Source of the DNA: Candidatus Latescibacterota bacterium
GTDB taxonomy: Bacteria; Latescibacterota; MVCY01
DNA: 9,752 nt
Direction of reading: 5' to 3'
Assembly (NCBI GenBank): GCA_030608245.1
Contig: JAUWEO010000045.1
Coordinates: 1-9,752, forward strand
A program made the translations under genes and the position numbers. Below the pieces are notes generated by a model. The model was not told where the DNA came from, did not search any database, and was given only the letters and a program-made list of their open reading frames with translations. Every line of letters starts with the position of its first letter. The stretch's first letter is position 1. This document shows positions 6,736 to 9,752 of this stretch, one piece after another.

Positions 6736-7485
6736 ATGTCAACTTTTGAATATTTGATGCGGGTTAAGCGAGAAAAAGGGGCAGGGTATTTGCTATTGTT
6801 AGATCCGGACCGCTTGGATCGGAAAACCCTGGCAGAGGATGTTCGTTGCTTGGGTGCCAACGGCGTTGACGCCGTCCTGGTGGGAAGCAGTTTTCTGCTT
6901 TCCAGTGATTTTGACTTGGTGATAGGCCAGATCAAGAAGGAGGCGAAGGTGCCGGTGATTATCTTCCCTGGTGGGATATACCAGATAAGTCCAAAGGCCG
7001 ATGCAATCCTGTTTCTTTCATTGCTCAGCGGTCGCAATCCGGAGTTTCTCATCGGCCAGCAGGTTAAGGCTGCGCCTATTTTGAGGGACTATGGTTTAGA
7101 GTCGATCTCTACCGGCTATTTGTTGGTAGAATCAGGCAGACCGACCACAGTGGAGTACATTAGCGACACGCGCCCTCTTCCCCGGAGCAAGCCAGAGATT
7201 GCGGAGGCTCATGCATTGGCTGCTCAATATCTGGGTATGAAACTGCTATACTTGGATGCTGGCAGCGGGGCGAAACATTCAGTCCCGGAGGAAATAATTC
7301 AGGCAGTTGCCGATGCTGTCTCGCTTCCCATTATCGTGGGAGGAGGTATCCGTCAGCCGGAGATAGCGCGACAGAAAGTACTGGCTGGCAGTTCCTTTGT
7401 GGTCATTGGCACCGCTGCAGAGCAGAATGATGATCCCGTCCTGCTGAAAGAGTTTGCTCAGGCTATTCATGTTAAGAAAACTTGA
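6736..7485 (+). CDS. Geranylgeranylglyceryl phosphate synthase family protein (GGGPS/PcrB, TIM barrel)
   Basis: Family members join sn-glycerol-1-phosphate to a polyprenyl diphosphate through an ether bond, the committing step of archaeal membrane lipids; some bacteria carry homologues. The 249-residue protein shows the family TIM-barrel landmarks: LLLDPDR (D23, D25, magnesium/diphosphate side), AVLVGSS (usually VGGS), VPVIIFPGG, ADAILFLSLLSGRNPEFLIG, ISTGYLLV, LLYLDAGSGA (172-178 region) and the phosphate-binding IVGGGIR (G202-G204) and VVIGTAAE. The SLLSGRNPEFLIG and GSGA features resemble the longer group II enzymes rather than short Bacillus PcrB. The residue usually given as catalytic Glu (Y-x-E-AGSGA) is Asp here (D174). 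ATG 6736 has AGGGA six bases upstream. Chain length of the prenyl substrate cannot be read from sequence. No G1P dehydrogenase or UbiA-type second transferase is in the window. Confidence 0.9.
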   Translation: MSTFEYLMRVKREKGAGYLLLLDPDRLDRKTLAEDVRCLGANGVDAVLVGSSFLLSSDFDLVIGQIKKEAKVPVIIFPGGIYQISPKADAILFLSLLSGRNPEFLIGQQVKAAPILRDYGLESISTGYLLVESGRPTTVEYISDTRPLPRSKPEIAEAHALAAQYLGMKLLYLDAGSGAKHSVPEEIIQAVADAVSLPIIVGGGIRQPEIARQKVLAGSSFVVIGTAAEQNDDPVLLKEFAQAIHVKKT

Positions 7486-7598
7486 AACTTCATTTCTTCG
7501 CATCCTACCGAAAGGATTAGAGCCCTTACTACGAGCGTTCACCAAGATAAGCATCGTTTATACAGAACCATTTGACTTACTTCAAGCCGGTTTTTTCC

Positions 7599-8333
7599 AT
7601 GATTGACATTCACTGTCACCTGTTGCCTGGAGTTGACGATGGACCCGAAGAGATAGAGCAATCCTTAGTGATGATCGCTCAGGGGGTTAAGGATGGAATC
7701 TCAGCGATTGTAGCCACCCCCCATATCCTTGGCCCTCTGGACGATGATGAGTTTCCTGAGCTTTGTCAGCAGAAACTGGAAGAACTTAGGAAAAGGCTGA
7801 ATGAACAAGGGGTTAATCTTCGTCTGTTCTTGGGCTCAGAGATATTCTTCCAGTTTAACATGGCTTCAATCTGCCGTCAGGAGTTGGGAACTCTGGCTAA
7901 TAATGGGAAATACACCTTAATTGAATTTCCCCTCAACTCCCTTCCCTACCGGTTTGAGGAGGAACTGTTCAGATTACAGCTATCGGGATTTATGCCCATC
8001 ATAGCCCATCCAGAGAGAAATATGATGCTTGCCAGAGATGTGAAGAAACTATTTGAACTCAGTCGCCGAGGTATCCTGTTTCAGGTCAACGCCAGCAGCT
8101 TGACAGGTGACCATAGGAAGGCAATAAAGAAGGTGGCCGAGCGGCTGGTGACTGAGGGAGCGACTCAGTTTGTAGCAAGCGATGCTCACAATTCGGTCTC
8201 TCGTCCCCTCATTTTGAGTCAGGCCAGAAGGGTAGTGGATAAACTGGTGGGGGCGGAGACAGCCGAAGAGCTTTTTTACCTGAACCCCCAGCGGGCAATC
8301 CAGGGGGAGAATATCAGCAGTCTCTACTACTGA
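7599..8333 (+). CDS. PHP-domain phosphoesterase, CpsB/CapC/YwqE-type protein-tyrosine phosphatase
   Basis: The sequence fits the metal-dependent PHP phosphatases (CpsB, YwqE) that dephosphorylate bacterial tyrosine kinases controlling capsule or exopolysaccharide export. From ATG 7599 it has 244 residues, the usual length. Metal-binding positions are all visible: H5 and H7 (DIHCH), D14 (PGVDDG), H42 (ATPHI), E81 (GSEIF), H137 (IIAHPER), D195 and H197 (ASDAHN). Start choice: the frame is open from TTG 7572, but MIDIHCHLLPGVDDG is where family members begin, so ATG 7599 is preferred although no good Shine-Dalgarno precedes it. The gene follows the GGGPS gene by 113 bases. No tyrosine kinase, Wzz or glycosyltransferase lies next to it, so the substrate is unknown and a different phosphoester remains possible. 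Confidence 0.9.
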   Translation: MIDIHCHLLPGVDDGPEEIEQSLVMIAQGVKDGISAIVATPHILGPLDDDEFPELCQQKLEELRKRLNEQGVNLRLFLGSEIFFQFNMASICRQELGTLANNGKYTLIEFPLNSLPYRFEEELFRLQLSGFMPIIAHPERNMMLARDVKKLFELSRRGILFQVNASSLTGDHRKAIKKVAERLVTEGATQFVASDAHNSVSRPLILSQARRVVDKLVGAETAEELFYLNPQRAIQGENISSLYY

Positions 8334-8371
8334 AGACACAGCGGAGCGGAGCCGCAACCCAAGAAAGCAAT

Positions 8372-8398
8372 CGCGGATTACGCTGATTTCACGGATTC
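8372..8398. repeat. Three tandem degenerate 9-bp units, probable dispersed intergenic repeat
   Basis: Three consecutive 9-mers share the pattern C-N-N-N-GATT-N: CGCGGATTA (8372-8380), CGCTGATTT (8381-8389) and CACGGATTC (8390-8398). Similar CGCGGATT/CACGGATT strings are familiar to me as dispersed intergenic repeats in many uncultivated bacterial genomes, but this is recollection, not a search. The sequence lies just after the PHP gene and no other copy was seen in the window. Confidence 0.6.
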
Positions 8399-8460
8399 CA
8401 AAACACAAACCCAATCGAAAAAAGTAAGTTTCGCGGGGTTGTAGTACAGAGAGTTTCTGC

Positions 8461-8515
8461 AGCTTGATTTTGTCAAATCAGAAGTTTCGACTCCATAATG
8501 ACAAAATCCAAAGCT
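8461..8515. repeat. Imperfect inverted repeat upstream of comM (15 paired positions)
   Basis: GATTTTGTCA (8466-8475) and TGACAAAATC (8499-8508) are perfect reverse complements. The pairing extends outward through AGCTT (8461-8465) and AAGCT (8511-8515), interrupted by two unpaired bases (CA, 8509-8510). The interval between the arms is 23 bases. A competing local hairpin, TGATTT-TGTC-AAATCA (8465-8480), uses the same left arm. No T-run follows, so this is not an intrinsic terminator. It may be an operator, part of a mobile or dispersed repeat, or both. Confidence 0.75.
8470..8499 (+). promoter_or_regulatory. Candidate sigma70-type promoter for comM
   Basis: TTGTCA (8470-8475) matches the -35 consensus at five of six positions and CATAAT (8494-8499) matches the -10 consensus at five of six, with an 18-base spacer. 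This is the best promoter-like pair noticed in the window. Transcription would start near 8506, leaving a leader of about 70 bases before comM. Both hexamers overlap the inverted repeat arms, which could allow repression by a dimeric regulator. That the organism uses a sigma70-like consensus is assumed. Confidence 0.5.
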
Positions 8516-8577
8516 CAAAGGCCAAATTAAGGAAAGCCTGTTTGGCATTTAACAGCTGTTTCCGAAAGAGAAGGATG

Positions 8578-9752
8578 ATGTTATCTAAGGTGTTAAGTAG
8601 CGCTGTTTTGGGGATCGATGCCTACTTAGTGGAGGTGGAAACAGACATAGATCGGCAACTTCCTTCCTTTTCGACAGTAGGATTGGCTGAGGGGGCAGTT
8701 AAGGAGAGTAAAGACCGGGTGATGGCGGCGGTTAAAAACAGCGGCTACCTTTTTCCTTACAAAAAGATCACCGTCAACTTGGCCCCGGCAGACATCAGAA
8801 AAGAGGGGACCGCTTTCGACCTGCCCATTGCTGTCTCCATATTGGCCGCCACTAAGCAGATAAGAACTGACAAGTTATTGAATTATGTTTTATTAGGAGA
8901 GCTTTCCTTAGATGGTTCTCTACGGCCGGTCCACGGTGTCCTGTCTATAGCTTTGGCAGTTCCAAAAGCGGGCATCAAGGGGATGATCCTTCCCCGAGAA
9001 AACGCCAAAGAAGCAGCTATAACTACTGGATTGGAGATCTACCCGGTTTCCAATCTGAAGCAAGCTATTGAACTTCTGGACGGAGATATCACTGTTAAGC
9101 CGTTCTATTTGGACATTGACGAAGTTTTTGCCAAGAGCTCAGAGTATATACTTGATTTTCTCGATGTTAAAGGGCAAGAGCATGCCAAGAGGGCCCTGGA
9201 GGTCGCCGCCGCGGGTGGACATAACATCATCATGATCGGTCCGCCCGGTTCAGGCAAGACTATGCTGGCCAGAAGACTTCCCACTATTTTGCCCAATCTC
9301 ACTTTGAATGAGGCTTTAGCCACTACCAGGATTCACTCAGTAGCGGGGCTATTGCCAGCCGACACGGCTTTGATCGCTACTCGGCCTTTCCGCTCTCCCC
9401 ATCACACCATCACCGATGCGGGTCTAATAGGCGGAGGACATAATCCCCGTCCCGGGGAGGTGAGTTTAGCCCATCATGGGGTGCTTTTCTTAGATGAACT
9501 GCCGGAGTTCAAAAGAGGTGTTCTGGAGGTGTTAAGACAGCCGCTCGAAGACGGCAGAGTTACCATTGCTCGGGCAAGCATATCGCTCACTTATCCTGCT
9601 AAATTTATGCTGGCGGCGGCGATGAATCCCTGTCCCTGCGGTTATTACTCCGACCCCAATCACGAGTGCACCTGCACTCCAACCCAGATTCAGCGGTATA
9701 TGTCCAGGATTTCCGGCCCCTTGCTTGATCGTATAGATATCCATATTGAGGT
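8578..9752 (+). CDS. comM: ComM/YifB family Mg-chelatase-like AAA+ ATPase, N-terminal part (3' end beyond window)
   Basis: ComM is a hexameric branch-migration helicase that helps integrate imported single-stranded DNA in natural transformation; homologues (YifB) also occur widely in bacteria not known to be competent. The 391 residues present (of about 500) begin MLSKVLSSAVLGIDAYLVEVE. The N-terminal Lon-protease-like domain covers about 1-170 (GLAEGAVKESKDRV, KKITVNLAPADIRKEGTAFDLP, LLGELSLDGSLRPVHGVL). The AAA+ domain follows, with Walker A GPPGSGKT (221-228), IHSVAG, the RPFRSPHHT signature, and Walker B VLFLDE (302-307). A cysteine pair set, NPCPCG (C352, C354) and CTC (C364, C366), precedes ISGPLLDRIDIHIEV. 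ATG 8578 is chosen over the adjacent ATG 8575 by family start; AGAAGG at 8569-8574 is close. The frame is intact to the window edge. Confidence 0.95.
   Translation, partial: MLSKVLSSAVLGIDAYLVEVETDIDRQLPSFSTVGLAEGAVKESKDRVMAAVKNSGYLFPYKKITVNLAPADIRKEGTAFDLPIAVSILAATKQIRTDKLLNYVLLGELSLDGSLRPVHGVLSIALAVPKAGIKGMILPRENAKEAAITTGLEIYPVSNLKQAIELLDGDITVKPFYLDIDEVFAKSSEYILDFLDVKGQEHAKRALEVAAAGGHNIIMIGPPGSGKTMLARRLPTILPNLTLNEALATTRIHSVAGLLPADTALIATRPFRSPHHTITDAGLIGGGHNPRPGEVSLAHHGVLFLDELPEFKRGVLEVLRQPLEDGRVTIARASISLTYPAKFMLAAAMNPCPCGYYSDPNHECTCTPTQIQRYMSRISGPLLDRIDIHIE

Larger units (their letters stand above)
8334..8577 (+). other. PHP gene-comM intergenic region
   Basis: This 244-base stretch has no supported gene. 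After the PHP stop it starts with a short GC-rich repeat (GCGGAGCGGAGCCGC, 8341-8355) that can form only a small hairpin without a T-run. It then holds the 9-bp tandem units, three scattered AGTTTC words (8427, 8452, 8483), the inverted repeat with the candidate promoter, and an A-rich stretch (about 8501-8535) leading to comM. It is the only larger break in the gene series and probably separates two transcription units. Confidence 0.55.

Noticed and set aside
7501..7535. Minus-strand segment resembling a tRNA T-arm (AAGGG-CTCTAAT-CCTTT)
   Set aside because: The loop does not match the T-loop consensus, and no anticodon arm, D arm or acceptor stem could be assembled around it.
7538..7564. Promoter-like TTCACC / TATACA pair before the PHP gene
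   Set aside because: The spacing is only 15 bases and each hexamer matches consensus at four of six positions, too weak to claim.
8341..8355. GC-rich GCGGAGCGGAGCCGC as a terminator for the PHP gene
   Set aside because: The possible stem is only four base pairs and no T-run follows.
9105..9744. Minus-strand open frames within comM
   Set aside because: They lie opposite a strongly conserved, intact ComM coding frame with clear Walker motifs, and show no family sequence of their own.
1..9752. Defence system, CRISPR array, prophage or insertion sequence
   Set aside because: No spaced direct-repeat array, transposase, integrase or nuclease/toxin gene was seen. All full-length genes belong to known housekeeping, lipid or DNA-processing families.

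Overview
The window is a dense, single-strand stretch of bacterial chromosome: every supported gene is on the + strand, spacing is short, several genes overlap by a few bases, and base composition looks balanced (about half G+C by eye). It is mostly housekeeping and DNA-maintenance genes. No rRNA, tRNA, CRISPR array, transposase or phage gene was seen. The organism cannot be named from the sequence. An archaeal-type (geranylgeranyl)glyceryl phosphate synthase among clearly bacterial genes points towards an uncultivated lineage related to the FCB group or a similar candidate phylum; that is inference.

Layout: (1) The 3' end of a yebC/pmpR-type regulator (1-338), then a 214-base spacer with two small hairpins. 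(2) The Holliday-junction cluster ruvC (553), ruvA (1057) and ruvB (1682), with queH (epoxyqueuosine reductase) overlapping the ruvB stop by ATGA at 2695. (3) A 31-codon remnant of a DUF2283 protein (3252-3347), too short to be a standard gene call but with a textbook Shine-Dalgarno and an ATGA overlap with queH. (4) recX (3384) overlapping alaS (4036) by 11 bases; this is the usual recX-alaS pair, but recA is not beside it. (5) A GGGPS-family prenyl transferase (6736) and a PHP-family CpsB/YwqE-like phosphoesterase (7599). (6) A 244-base intergenic region with a three-unit 9-bp tandem repeat and a 15-bp-arm imperfect inverted repeat that contains a good sigma70-type promoter. (7) The 5' part of comM (8578 to the window end).

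How the genes work together: RuvA and RuvB form the branch-migration motor, RuvC resolves the junction, RecX modulates RecA, and ComM helps branch migration during integration of imported DNA, so recombination is the dominant theme. QueH and AlaRS add a translation/tRNA theme. GGGPS and the PHP enzyme suggest envelope functions (ether lipid and possibly polysaccharide control), but their partners lie outside the window.

I did not find a convincing undescribed multi-gene system. The points most worth a second look are the archaeal-type lipid gene and its active-site Asp, the DUF2283 remnant at the queH-recX junction, and the promoter inside an inverted repeat before comM.
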